Source of the DNA: Rodentibacter haemolyticus
GTDB lineage: Bacteria; Pseudomonadota; Gammaproteobacteria; Enterobacterales; Pasteurellaceae
Reading direction: 5' to 3'
NCBI RefSeq assembly: GCF_015356115.1
Contig: NZ_CP063056.1
Span: 1,984,001-2,048,000, forward strand
Length of the DNA: 64,000 bases
The notes beneath the pieces were generated by a model. It was not told where the DNA came from. It was given only the letters and a program-made list of their open reading frames with translations, and ran no database searches. The first letter of the stretch is position 1; the number at the start of each line of letters is the position of its first letter. The translations under genes were made by a program, and so were the position numbers. Of the stretch, positions 50,438 to 59,791 are shown in pieces.

Positions 50438-51622
50438 ATGGAATTTATTCGGAAAATTAAACAAAACTTTGATAGTTGGACCAGAATCACCCCGCAGGGA
50501 TTGTTGTATGATCGCGCGTTATTCTGGCTTTTCGTGATCTTATTGATGATTGGTTTGATCGCCGTTACCTCAGCTTCAATTCCTTATAGCTCGCGATTAT
50601 TTAATGATCCTTTCTATTTTGCAAAGCGTGATGCCGTTTATGTGTTTTTTTCACTGATAACCTGCTATTTCACTATGCAAATTTCCACTCAACAGTGGGA
50701 AAAATGGCACGTTAGAATTTTCTTTTTAGCCATTACCTTGTTGTTTACCGTCTTAATTATCGGTTCTTCCGTGAACGGCGCAAAACGCTGGATTTCTCTC
50801 GGTGTGCTTAATTTTCAGCCGGCGGAATTTGCAAAATTAGCCCTTACCTGCTTTTTATCAAGCTATTTTACCCGCCGCTATGATGAAGTACGCTCAAATA
50901 AACTCAGTGCGTTTAAGCCTTTCATTGTTATGGGAACGATGGGGATATTTTTATTATACCAGCCGGATCTCGGGAGTACCGTGGTATTGTTCGTCATAAC
51001 CTTTGGTATGCTTTTCATCGTAGGAGCGAATTTTTGGCAATTTATCGGTTTAATCGGTACCGGTGCGTTATTATTTGTGTGGTTGGTCCTTTCTGCCTCT
51101 TATCGTTTAAAGCGTTTCACCGGCTTTTTAGAGCCTTTTAAAGATCCTTACGGTACGGGGTTTCAATTGACGAATTCATTGATGGCATTCGGACGTGGTG
51201 AAATCACAGGTGAAGGGCTAGGGAACTCTATTCAAAAGTTAGATTATTTACCGGAAGCACATACTGACTTCATTATGGCGATCATTGGTGAAGAGTTTGG
51301 TTTTATCGGTATTTTGGTGGTTATCGTATTACTCGGACTATTGATTTTCCGAGCCTTAAAAATCGGACGTGAATCTTTACTATTAGAACAGCGTTTCCGC
51401 GGATTTTTTGCATTAGGTATTAGTTTTTGGATTTTCTTCCAAGGCTTTGTCAATTTAGGCATGGCACTTGGAATGCTTCCGACGAAAGGATTGACTTTTC
51501 CGCTCGTCAGTTATGGTGGCTCGAGTATCATTATTATGTCGGCGACTATCGGTATTTTATTGCGCATCGACCATGAAAACCGCTTGCAACGTGGCGGACA
51601 AGCGCGTTTGCGTGATGATTAG
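50438..51622 (+). CDS. ftsW: Peptidoglycan glycosyltransferase FtsW
   Basis: SEDS-family septal polymerase partnered with FtsI. The 394-residue protein has about ten membrane segments, NGAKRWISLGVLNFQPAEFAK, YQPDLGSTVVLFVITFGMLF, EAHTDFIMAIIGEEFGF and TKGLTFPLVSYGGSSIIIMS, with the catalytic Asp in the large loop region. Spacing to murG is 8 bp. Confidence 0.95.
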   Translation: MEFIRKIKQNFDSWTRITPQGLLYDRALFWLFVILLMIGLIAVTSASIPYSSRLFNDPFYFAKRDAVYVFFSLITCYFTMQISTQQWEKWHVRIFFLAITLLFTVLIIGSSVNGAKRWISLGVLNFQPAEFAKLALTCFLSSYFTRRYDEVRSNKLSAFKPFIVMGTMGIFLLYQPDLGSTVVLFVITFGMLFIVGANFWQFIGLIGTGALLFVWLVLSASYRLKRFTGFLEPFKDPYGTGFQLTNSLMAFGRGEITGEGLGNSIQKLDYLPEAHTDFIMAIIGEEFGFIGILVVIVLLGLLIFRALKIGRESLLLEQRFRGFFALGISFWIFFQGFVNLGMALGMLPTKGLTFPLVSYGGSSIIIMSATIGILLRIDHENRLQRGGQARLRDD

Positions 51623-51630
51623 GAATTAAA

Positions 51631-52689
51631 ATGAATAAACAGAAAAAACTATTAGTGATGGCAGGGGGAACCGGTGGACATGTTTTCCCTGCTATTGCCG
51701 TTGCTCAAACCTTACAAAAACAAGGTTGGGAAATTTGTTGGCTTGGAACGAAAGATAGGATGGAAGCTCAACTTGTGCCTAAGCACGGTATTCCGATCCG
51801 TTTTATTCAAATTTCAGGTTTGCGCGGTAAAGGTATTAAAAGTTTGTTAGCAGCACCTTTTGCTATTTTACGTGCCGTATTCCAAGCAAAGAAAATTATC
51901 CGAGAAGAAAAACCTAATGCGGTGCTTGGTATGGGAGGCTATGTTTCCGGTCCGGGTGGTGTTGCGGCAAAATTTTGCGATATTCCGATTATTTTGCATG
52001 AACAAAATGCGATTGCCGGTTTAACCAACAAATGGTTGGCAAAGATTGCGACACGTGTGTTACAAGCCTTTCCGAATGCCTTTGCCGATGCAGAAGTAGT
52101 GGGAAATCCTGTTCGTCAAGATTTATTTCAAATACAGCCTCCTGAGATTCGCTTTGCAAAGCGTGGTGAAAAATTACGTGTGTTGGTTGTTGGCGGGAGC
52201 CAAGGCGCGAGAGTATTGAACCAAACCTTACCGAAGGTTGTCGCACAATTAGCCGATAAGCTGGAAGTTCGTCACCAAGTCGGCAAAGGTTCGGTGGAAA
52301 ATGTGACCGCACTTTATGCGGAAAATGCTCCATTGGTAAAAATCACGGAATTTATTGATGATATGGCGGAAGCCTACGCTTGGGCGGATATTGTAATTTG
52401 TCGTTCCGGTGCGTTAACGGTATGCGAACTTGCCGCAGTGGGAACACCGGCAATTTTTGTCCCCTTCCAACATAAAGACCGACAGCAATATCTTAATGCA
52501 AAATATTTAGAGGGTGTCGGTGCGGCTAAAATCATTGAGCAAGCGGATTTAACCCCGGAAATTTTAATTAATTATCTACGGAATTTTACGCGTGACGACT
52601 TGTTACAAATGGCAATAAAGGCTAAGGCAATGTCTATGCCGTTGGCGGCGCAACGTGTCGCTGACGTGATTATTGAAAATGTAAAATAA
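51631..52689 (+). CDS. murG: UDP-GlcNAc:lipid I GlcNAc-transferase
   Basis: Makes lipid II at the cytoplasmic face. The 352-residue GT-B enzyme has AGGTGGHVFPAIAVA near the N-terminus, GMGGYVSGPGGVAA, LHEQNAIAGLTNK, VVGGSQGARVLNQ and CRSGALTVCELAAVG. A MITE-like element lies between this gene and murC. Confidence 0.96.
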   Translation: MNKQKKLLVMAGGTGGHVFPAIAVAQTLQKQGWEICWLGTKDRMEAQLVPKHGIPIRFIQISGLRGKGIKSLLAAPFAILRAVFQAKKIIREEKPNAVLGMGGYVSGPGGVAAKFCDIPIILHEQNAIAGLTNKWLAKIATRVLQAFPNAFADAEVVGNPVRQDLFQIQPPEIRFAKRGEKLRVLVVGGSQGARVLNQTLPKVVAQLADKLEVRHQVGKGSVENVTALYAENAPLVKITEFIDDMAEAYAWADIVICRSGALTVCELAAVGTPAIFVPFQHKDRQQYLNAKYLEGVGAAKIIEQADLTPEILINYLRNFTRDDLLQMAIKAKAMSMPLAAQRVADVIIENVK

Positions 52690-52888
52690 GTAAAATTCTT
52701 CATTATTATGTAGCAGTTGCACAAATCATTGTAGGATGCGGTTAGGCGAAGCCGTAACGCACCAATAGATGAAATGATGCGTTACCCAAAGCTCAACGCA
52801 CCCTACCCAAATAAATATTGGATGTAGAATTTTCTTTGTGCGACTGATGCATAATATCGAAATTCTTTGGATTTTTTGACCGCACTTT
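52690..52888. repeat. MITE-like inverted repeat element, copy D, inside the dcw cluster
   Basis: Occupies the murG-murC gap of 231 bp. Left end CATTATTATGTAGCAGTTGC and right end the inverse of TTTGTGCGACTGATGCATAAT form the terminal repeats. The right side ends in an uptake signal (ACCGCACTT at 52880-52888). The core has GGTTAGGCGAAGCCGTAACG and GATGCGTTACCC. Transcripts through it would fold into a long imperfect hairpin between two essential genes. Confidence 0.8.
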
Positions 52889-52920
52889 AAGCGGTAATGT
52901 CTTCCCAAAAGGAAAATAAA

Positions 52921-54348
52921 ATGAAACATTCTCACGAAGAAATTAGAAAAATTATCCCTGAAATGCGCCGCGTACAACAAATTCATTTTATCGGTATCGG
53001 TGGCGCCGGTATGAGCGGCATTGCAGAAATTCTTTTAAACGAAGGTTATAAAATTTCAGGTTCAGATATTGCCGATGGCGTGGTAACACAGCGTCTTGCG
53101 CAAGCCGGCGCGAAGATTTTTATCGGTCACGCAGCGGAAAATGTGGAAGGTGCCAGTGTGGTTGTGGTGTCAAGTGCGATTCGTGAAGATAATCAAGAGT
53201 TGATTGCGGCAAAGCAAAAACGCATTCCAGTTATTCAACGTGCGCAGATGTTGGCTGAAATTATGCGTTTTCGTCACGGTATCGCCGTGGCGGGAACTCA
53301 TGGCAAAACGACCACAACAGCAATGATTTCGATGATTTATACTCAAGCGAAGTTAGATCCGACTTTTGTCAATGGCGGGTTGATCAAATCAGCTGGTAAG
53401 AACGCGCATTTAGGGGCAAGCCGTTATCTTATTGCGGAAGCGGATGAAAGCGATGCCTCTTTCCTTCATTTGCAACCGATGGTTTCTGTTGTCACCAATA
53501 TGGAACCGGATCATATGGATACCTACGAAGGGGATTTCGAGAAAATGAAGGCGACTTATGTAAAGTTTTTGCATAATTTGCCGTTTTATGGCTTAGCAGT
53601 GATGTGTGCGGATGATTCGGTATTGATGGAACTTATACCGCAAGTAGGGCGTCAGGTTATCACTTACGGTTTCAGTGAGAGTGCGGATTATCGTATTGAA
53701 GATTATGAACAAACCGGTTTTCAAGGTCATTACACGGTGATTTGCCCGAATGGGGAGCGAATCAATGTATTACTCAATGTGCCGGGTAAACATAATGCGC
53801 TTAATGCTACGGCGGCACTTGCGGTGGCAAAAGAAGAAGGCATTGCCAATGAAGCGATTTTAGAAGCCCTTGCGGATTTCCAAGGTGCCGGTCGCCGTTT
53901 TGACCAGCTCGGTGAATTTATTCGCCCGAATGGAAAAGTGCGTTTAGTGGATGATTATGGTCACCATCCGACAGAAGTGGGCGTGACGATTAAAGCCGCA
54001 CGTGAAGGCTGGGGAGATAAACGCATTGTGATGATTTTCCAACCTCATCGTTATTCACGTACCAGAGATTTATTTGATGATTTTGTCCAAGTGCTTTCTC
54101 AAGTGGATGCGCTTGTTATGTTGGATGTTTATGCCGCAGGTGAAATGCCAATCGTAGGTGCCGATAGTAAAGCCTTATGTCGTTCGATTCGTAATCTTGG
54201 CAAAGTTGATCCGATTTTAGTATCGGATACGGCACAATTAGGAGAAGTGCTTGATCAAATCGTTCAAGACGGCGACTTAATTCTTGCGCAAGGTGCGGGT
54301 AGCGTAAGCAAAATTTCTCGCGGTTTAGCGGAGTCTTGGAAAAATTAA
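52921..54348 (+). CDS. murC: UDP-N-acetylmuramate:L-alanine ligase
   Basis: Starts the stem peptide. The 475-residue product begins MKHSHEEIRKIIPEMRRVQQ and has the Rossmann motif GIGGAGMSGIAEILL, ATP site AGTHGKTTTTAMIS, EADESDASFLHL and VDDYGHHPTEV. The ATG at 52921 has AAAAGGAAAAT upstream; an earlier in-frame ATG at 52897 adds 8 residues without support. Promoter activity within or next to the preceding MITE-like element is possible but not shown. Confidence 0.95.
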   Translation: MKHSHEEIRKIIPEMRRVQQIHFIGIGGAGMSGIAEILLNEGYKISGSDIADGVVTQRLAQAGAKIFIGHAAENVEGASVVVVSSAIREDNQELIAAKQKRIPVIQRAQMLAEIMRFRHGIAVAGTHGKTTTTAMISMIYTQAKLDPTFVNGGLIKSAGKNAHLGASRYLIAEADESDASFLHLQPMVSVVTNMEPDHMDTYEGDFEKMKATYVKFLHNLPFYGLAVMCADDSVLMELIPQVGRQVITYGFSESADYRIEDYEQTGFQGHYTVICPNGERINVLLNVPGKHNALNATAALAVAKEEGIANEAILEALADFQGAGRRFDQLGEFIRPNGKVRLVDDYGHHPTEVGVTIKAAREGWGDKRIVMIFQPHRYSRTRDLFDDFVQVLSQVDALVMLDVYAAGEMPIVGADSKALCRSIRNLGKVDPILVSDTAQLGEVLDQIVQDGDLILAQGAGSVSKISRGLAESWKN

Positions 54349-54379
54349 ACCATAATAAAAAGCAGAGACAGAATAAAAA

Positions 54380-55300
54380 ATGAATTTGAAACAAGAAAAA
54401 ATTGCAGTGTTATTAGGCGGAACTTCAGCAGAACGTGAAGTTTCTTTAAATTCCGGTAAAGCCGTATTAGAGGCATTGGTCACTCAAGGCTATAACGCTC
54501 AGCCGATTGATCCGAAAGAATATGATGTGGCGAATTTGAAAAAAGACGGTTTTGATCGCGTATTCAATATTTTGCACGGTCGTGGTGGAGAAGACGGTAC
54601 GATGCAAGGATTACTGGAACAAATCGGCTTACCTTATACAGGTTGCGGTGTAATGGCTTCTGCCTTAACTATGGATAAAATGCGCACTAAAATGTTATGG
54701 AAAGCTTTTGGGCTGCCTGTCGCAGAGATGGAAGTCGTTACACGTGAAACCTTTGACGAGTTAGATCCGAAAGCCGTTGTCGATAAATTAGGTTTACCAT
54801 TAATGGTTAAACCTTCTTTGGAAGGATCTAGCGTGGGATTAACCAAGGTGAAAGCTGTAGAAGAGTTAAAAAGTGCGGTCGAATTCGCCCTTAAATTTGA
54901 TCGGACGATTTTGATTGAAGAATGGCTTGCCGGTGATGAATTAACCGTCCCCGTGTTAGATAATCAAGTGTTACCTGCAATTCGTGTTGTGCCGGAAGGG
55001 GAATTTTACGATTATGAAGCAAAATATATTTCCGATAATACGCAATATTTTTGCCCTGCCGGATTGACTTTAGAACGTGAGCAAGAATTAGCGGTATTGG
55101 TTAAACGTGCTTATGATGCGGTGGGATGTCGAGGTTGGAGCCGTATTGATGTAATGTGTGATGCAAAAGGCGATTTCCGTTTGGTGGAAGTAAATACCAA
55201 CCCCGGAATGACCAGCCACAGTTTATTTCCTAAATCAGCGGCAACAGTCGGTATTTCTTTTGAACAGCTCGTAGTTAAAATTCTGGAGTTAAGTGCATAA
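54380..55300 (+). CDS. ddlB: D-alanine:D-alanine ligase B
   Basis: Makes the D-Ala-D-Ala dipeptide. The 306-residue ATP-grasp enzyme shows VLLGGTSAEREVSLNSGKAV, LHGRGGEDGTMQGLLE, MVKPSLEGSSVGLTKV and EVNTNPGMTSHSLFPKSA. Its stop overlaps the ftsQ start by one base (TAATG). Confidence 0.95.
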   Translation: MNLKQEKIAVLLGGTSAEREVSLNSGKAVLEALVTQGYNAQPIDPKEYDVANLKKDGFDRVFNILHGRGGEDGTMQGLLEQIGLPYTGCGVMASALTMDKMRTKMLWKAFGLPVAEMEVVTRETFDELDPKAVVDKLGLPLMVKPSLEGSSVGLTKVKAVEELKSAVEFALKFDRTILIEEWLAGDELTVPVLDNQVLPAIRVVPEGEFYDYEAKYISDNTQYFCPAGLTLEREQELAVLVKRAYDAVGCRGWSRIDVMCDAKGDFRLVEVNTNPGMTSHSLFPKSAATVGISFEQLVVKILELSA

Positions 55301-56058
55301 TGAATGTGCTGAAACGCAAAAGTACGCAAAATTTTCGAGCCGGTGAATCAAAGTTTAAATACTTTGCACGCCTTTCGGTTGTGTTATTGTGCGTTGGGTT
55401 AGGGTATTTTGTTTATTCAAATTGGCAGAATTGGTTGGAAAGTTTGGATACCAAGCCTATAAGTGCCTACGCCTTAGTGGGTAAAACAGAATTTACCGAC
55501 TATGCCGATGTACAAGATGCACTGTTAAAAATGGGAACGCTGAAAGGATTTTGGGGGCAAGATGTTAAGGCTATTCAAGAACAGTTGGAAACCTTGCCTT
55601 GGGTTAAAGGTGCTGTGGTTCGTAAGGTTTGGCCGAACCGTTTGAGTATTTGGTTGACAGAATATATGCCGGTGGCGATTTGGAATAAAACGGAATTTGT
55701 CACCAAAGAGGGAACGGTTTTTCAATTGCCAATGGATCGTTTAAAAAATAAAGTATTGCCTTATTTAGGTGGACCGGATTATCAAAGTTTAAAAGTGCTT
55801 GAAGCTTGGAATCGGATCTATGCTGATTTTAAAGCGAAAAATTTAAGCGTAAAGGGCATTACGATTGATGAGCGCGGTGCGTGGCAAGTTATACTTGATA
55901 ATGATATAGTATTGAAACTAGGTCGTGGAGAATGGAAGTCTAAACTTGAACGTTTTGCAATAATCTATCCACAAATTGAAGTGCCGGAAGGTAAACGAAT
56001 TGATTATGTAGATTTACGATATGCGGCGGGTGCGGCAGTCGGAATGGCGGATAAATAA
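55300..56058 (+). CDS. ftsQ: Cell division protein FtsQ
   Basis: Bitopic divisome protein of 252 residues. A cytoplasmic N-terminus is followed by one membrane segment (about residues 23-42, LSVVLLCVGLGYFVYS), a POTRA domain (about 52-125) with TLPWVKGAVVRKVWPNRLSI, and the FtsQ beta domain. It recruits FtsL and FtsB. It is coupled to ddlB by a one-base overlap. Confidence 0.93.
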   Translation: MNVLKRKSTQNFRAGESKFKYFARLSVVLLCVGLGYFVYSNWQNWLESLDTKPISAYALVGKTEFTDYADVQDALLKMGTLKGFWGQDVKAIQEQLETLPWVKGAVVRKVWPNRLSIWLTEYMPVAIWNKTEFVTKEGTVFQLPMDRLKNKVLPYLGGPDYQSLKVLEAWNRIYADFKAKNLSVKGITIDERGAWQVILDNDIVLKLGRGEWKSKLERFAIIYPQIEVPEGKRIDYVDLRYAAGAAVGMADK

Positions 56059-56078
56059 ATTTGGGGCGTAATAAAGAA

Positions 56079-57356
56079 ATGGCGAAATTGGTTGAAACAA
56101 AAGCAATTGTAGGGCTTGAAGTCGGAACATCAAAGGTTGTTGCGGTCGTTGGCGAGGTATTACCCGACGGTGTGGTAAATGTGCTTGGGGTGGGGAGTTG
56201 CCCTTCAAAAGGAATTGATCGCGGCAGCATTACGGATTTAGATGCGGTTGTCAATTCGATTCAGCGAGCCATTGAATCCGCCGAGTCTATGGCGGATTGT
56301 CAAATTATGAGTGTTACTTTAGCCATTACCGGTGAGCATATTCAAAGTTTAAATGAAAGTGGATTCGTGCCCATTGGTGAGACGGAAGTAACACAAGAGG
56401 AAATTGATTCTGCTTTACATAATGCAAGTACGATTAAATTACCGGAAGGCGTTTCCTTATTGCATGTGATACCGCAAGAATATGCCGTGGATCGCCAATT
56501 AAACATTAAAAATCCTCTCGGGTTACAAGGCGTACGTTTAAATGCACATGTGCATTTAATCGCTTGTCATCAAGATTGGCAAAATAACCTGAAAAAAGCG
56601 GTTGAACGTTGTGGTTTACAGGTTGATAAAGTGGTGTTCTCCGGTTTTGCCGCAACGCATTCCGTACTAACCGAAGATGAAAAAGATCTTGGCGTGTGTT
56701 TGATTGATTTCGGTGCAGGCACAATGAATGTGATGGTCTTTACCAACGGAGCATTGCGTTTTAGTAAAGTTATACCTTATGCCGGAAATATCGTGACTAA
56801 CGATATTGCCCATGCTTGTACGATTTCCCGTGCAGAAGCCGAACGGGTTAAAGTAAATTATGCTAGTGCAGTCTATCCTGCCCGGCTACATGGAGATAAA
56901 AAAATTGAAGTGGCCAGTATTGGCGGGCGTGCACCCCGTTCTTTAACAAAGAGTGATTTATCTTTAATCACTTCTGCACGTTATACGGAACTTCTTGGCG
57001 TTGTAAAGGACGAATTAGATCAGTTGAAAGCAGACTTGGAAAGTAAGCACATTAAATTCGAATTAATTGCAGGTGTAGTTATTACCGGTGGTGGCGCACA
57101 AATTGAAGATTTAAAAGAGTGTGCAATGGATGTATTCGGTTGCCAAGTGAGAATCGGTAGCCCATTAAATATCACTGGGTTGACGGATTATGTGAATCGT
57201 CCTCAATATTCGACAGTGATCGGTTTATTACAATACAATCACAGTAATAGTGATGATGAACTTATCGGTGGAGATAATTATCCCGATGGGAATATTTTCG
57301 GTGCAATTTGGTCGGGAATTAAAAAAATTGCGAATAAAGTGCGGTCGGAATTTTGA
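56079..57356 (+). CDS. ftsA: Cell division protein FtsA
   Basis: Actin-like membrane tether for FtsZ. The 425-residue product begins MAKLVETKAIVGLEVGTSKV, with ATP-binding segments VGLEVGTSKVVAVVGE and LIDFGAGTMNVMVF and VVITGGGAQ. It ends with the amphipathic membrane-targeting helix IWSGIKKIANKVRSEF. The ATG at 56079 matches the family; the TTG at 56061 would add an unsupported MGRNKE. It is followed by ftsZ after 83 bp. Confidence 0.95.
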   Translation: MAKLVETKAIVGLEVGTSKVVAVVGEVLPDGVVNVLGVGSCPSKGIDRGSITDLDAVVNSIQRAIESAESMADCQIMSVTLAITGEHIQSLNESGFVPIGETEVTQEEIDSALHNASTIKLPEGVSLLHVIPQEYAVDRQLNIKNPLGLQGVRLNAHVHLIACHQDWQNNLKKAVERCGLQVDKVVFSGFAATHSVLTEDEKDLGVCLIDFGAGTMNVMVFTNGALRFSKVIPYAGNIVTNDIAHACTISRAEAERVKVNYASAVYPARLHGDKKIEVASIGGRAPRSLTKSDLSLITSARYTELLGVVKDELDQLKADLESKHIKFELIAGVVITGGGAQIEDLKECAMDVFGCQVRIGSPLNITGLTDYVNRPQYSTVIGLLQYNHSNSDDELIGGDNYPDGNIFGAIWSGIKKIANKVRSEF

Positions 57357-57439
57357 TTATTTTGGATTTTCATCTACAATATGAGCAATTTATCTTTATT
57401 AACGTGCTAGCAGAGTATTAGCAGAACGGAGAACAGCAA

Positions 57440-58738
57440 ATGTTATACCCAGATTACGGTGATTTTGAAGAACAGTCAGGCGCGCTGATTAAGGTTGTCG
57501 GTGTCGGCGGTGGCGGCGGTAATGCCGTTAACCATATGGTTGCCAATATGATTAAACAAGATCTTGGTGGTACTTTCCTAAGTGAGAATACTCTTAACAG
57601 CGAAGAGCATGGGAAAATTATTTTCTATGCGGTGAATACAGATGCGCAAGCATTACGCAAAAGTCAAGTTCAACAAACCGTGCAGATTGGTGGGGCAACA
57701 ACAAAAGGTCTTGGTGCCGGCGCTAATCCTAACGTAGGTCGTAAAGCAGCTGAAGACGATCAGGAAGAAATCCGTAAAATGCTTGAAGGCGCAGATATGG
57801 TCTTTATTGCTGCCGGTATGGGGGGCGGTACGGGCACTGGTGCTGCTCCTGTAGTGGCTAAAGTTGCCAAAGATCTGGGTATTCTAACCGTTGCGGTTGT
57901 AACAAAGCCCTTTGCTTTCGAAGGTAAAAAACGTATGCAATTTGCTGAGTTAGGCATTAAGGATTTATCACAATATGTTGATTCGATGATCATTATTCCT
58001 AATCAACAAATTCAAAAAGTTCTCCCTAAAAATGCAACATTAATTGATGCTTTTGCTGCTGCGAACGATGTGCTACGTAACTCCGTAATGGGCATTTCCG
58101 ATATGATTACTTCTCCGGGTATGATTAATGTGGACTTTGCTGACGTTAGAACCGTAATGTCTGAAATGGGACAGGCTATGATTGGCTTCGGTTCGGCACG
58201 TGGTGGCGCAGGTGAAGGACGTGCTGAAGAAGCGGCAAGAATTGCAGTACGTAATGATTTATTAGAGAAAGTTGATTTAACCAATGCGAAAGGTATTTTG
58301 ATTAATATTACCGGTGGTTTTGATATCGCATTTGATGAATTTAATGTCGTGGGTGAAACCATTCACAGTTTTGCTTCTGAGGACGCCACTATTGTTGTTG
58401 GTACGACATTAGTGCCTGAAATGAGCGATGAAATTCGTGTAACAATTGTTGCAACGGGTTTAGGCGAAATCGCTTCAAATGAGCCGGTTCAAGTTCAAAA
58501 AACAGTTCAACAAACATCGCCGCTTCATTTACCAACTAACGAAAATGCACAGTCGATTCTGTTAAGAACGCAAGAACAAATTACCTCTTTTAGACAACCT
58601 GAGCCGATTCGTTCTTCGTATTCTCAGGAACAGCAACCTAAAGAGGCTTATCGTAGCGAATTGGAAAAACCGATTACTGATCGCTTATCTTCTTTTCAAC
58701 GATTCGATCCAAACGCAATGAATAAAGACGATAAATAA
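57440..58738 (+). CDS. ftsZ: Cell division GTPase FtsZ
   Basis: Tubulin-like protein forming the Z ring. The 432-residue product has GVGGGGGNAVNHM, the signature GGGTGTGAAPVVAKVAK and NVDFADVRTVMSEMG (T7 loop). Between the first helix and VNTDAQAL it carries an insertion of roughly 20 residues (GGTFLSENTLNSEEHGKIIF) compared with E. coli. The C-terminal tail ends KPITDRLSSFQRFDPNAMNK; the usual DIPAFL-type conserved peptide that binds FtsA and ZipA is not recognisable. A similar tail occurs in H. influenzae as I recall it. Confidence 0.96.
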   Translation: MLYPDYGDFEEQSGALIKVVGVGGGGGNAVNHMVANMIKQDLGGTFLSENTLNSEEHGKIIFYAVNTDAQALRKSQVQQTVQIGGATTKGLGAGANPNVGRKAAEDDQEEIRKMLEGADMVFIAAGMGGGTGTGAAPVVAKVAKDLGILTVAVVTKPFAFEGKKRMQFAELGIKDLSQYVDSMIIIPNQQIQKVLPKNATLIDAFAAANDVLRNSVMGISDMITSPGMINVDFADVRTVMSEMGQAMIGFGSARGGAGEGRAEEAARIAVRNDLLEKVDLTNAKGILINITGGFDIAFDEFNVVGETIHSFASEDATIVVGTTLVPEMSDEIRVTIVATGLGEIASNEPVQVQKTVQQTSPLHLPTNENAQSILLRTQEQITSFRQPEPIRSSYSQEQQPKEAYRSELEKPITDRLSSFQRFDPNAMNKDDK

Positions 58739-58775
58739 CAATTAATTTTGTTACTTTGTAATAAGGCAAAAAATT

Positions 58776-59693
58776 ATGATTAAACAAAGAACATTAAAAC
58801 AAAGTATTAAAGTAACGGGTGTAGGCTTGCATAGCGGCAAAAAGGTAACCTTAACGTTACGCCCGGCTATGCCGAATACCGGTGTGATTTATTGTCGTAC
58901 GGATTTGAATCCTCCGGTAACTTTCCCGGCTAATGCAGAATCCGTTCGTGATACGATGCTTTGTACTGCACTTGTTAATGAGCAAGGTGTACGTGTTTCA
59001 ACCGTTGAACATTTGAATGCCGCATTGGCAGGTCTTGGTATTGACAATATTATTGTTGAAGTGGATGCACCTGAAATTCCGATTATGGACGGGAGTGCGA
59101 GTCCGTTCATCTATTTGTTACTGGATGCCGGTATTGAGGAACAAAATGCTGCGAAGAAATTCATTCGCATTAAGCAAAATGTTCGTGTAGAGGACGGCGA
59201 TAAATGGGCCGAATTTAAACCTTATAACGGTTTCCGTTTAGATTTCACAATCGACTTTGAACATCCTGCAATTGGAAAAAATGTTCGTAATTATGTGATG
59301 GATTTTTCCGCACAAGCATTTGTTCATCAAATTAGCCGTGCCAGAACCTTTGGTTTTATGAAGGATATTGAATACCTTCAATCTCAAGGTTTGGCGTTAG
59401 GTGGTAGCTTGGATAATGCTATCGTGTTGGATGATTACCGTATCCTAAACGAAGAGGGACTACGTTTTAAAGATGAGTTGGTTCGTCATAAAATGTTGGA
59501 TGCGATAGGTGATCTTTATATGGCAGGTTATAACATTATCGGTGATTTCAAAGCGTATAAGTCAGGTCATGGCTTAAATAACAAATTACTTCGGGCGGTA
59601 CTTGCAAATCAAAATGCTTGGGAGTTTGTTACCTTTGAAGATAAAAAACAAGTACCTCAAGGGTATGTTTCACCTGTTCAAGTGCTGATTTAA
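58776..59693 (+). CDS. lpxC: UDP-3-O-acyl-N-acetylglucosamine deacetylase
   Basis: Committed step of lipid A synthesis, a zinc amidase. The 305-residue protein has GVGLHSGKKVTLTLRPA, VSTVEHLNAALAGLGIDN (zinc His), IMDGSASPFIYLL, and LVRHKMLDAIGDLYMAG with the second zinc His and the Asp. The hairpin after the gene closes the cluster. Confidence 0.96.
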   Translation: MIKQRTLKQSIKVTGVGLHSGKKVTLTLRPAMPNTGVIYCRTDLNPPVTFPANAESVRDTMLCTALVNEQGVRVSTVEHLNAALAGLGIDNIIVEVDAPEIPIMDGSASPFIYLLLDAGIEEQNAAKKFIRIKQNVRVEDGDKWAEFKPYNGFRLDFTIDFEHPAIGKNVRNYVMDFSAQAFVHQISRARTFGFMKDIEYLQSQGLALGGSLDNAIVLDDYRILNEEGLRFKDELVRHKMLDAIGDLYMAGYNIIGDFKAYKSGHGLNNKLLRAVLANQNAWEFVTFEDKKQVPQGYVSPVQVLI

Positions 59694-59706
59694 TTGTTTT
59701 CGGTTA

Positions 59707-59741
59707 AAAAGCTATATTTCCAAAAGAAGTATAGCTTTTTT
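59707..59741 (+). terminator. Terminator of the dcw cluster after lpxC
   Basis: AAAAGCTATA / TATAGCTTTT inverted repeat around a 13-nt loop, running into a T-run. Confidence 0.8.
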
Positions 59742-59791
59742 ATTTTGTGAATAGCTCTTAAAAGAGCGGTTTATTTGAGATGAATTTTTTT

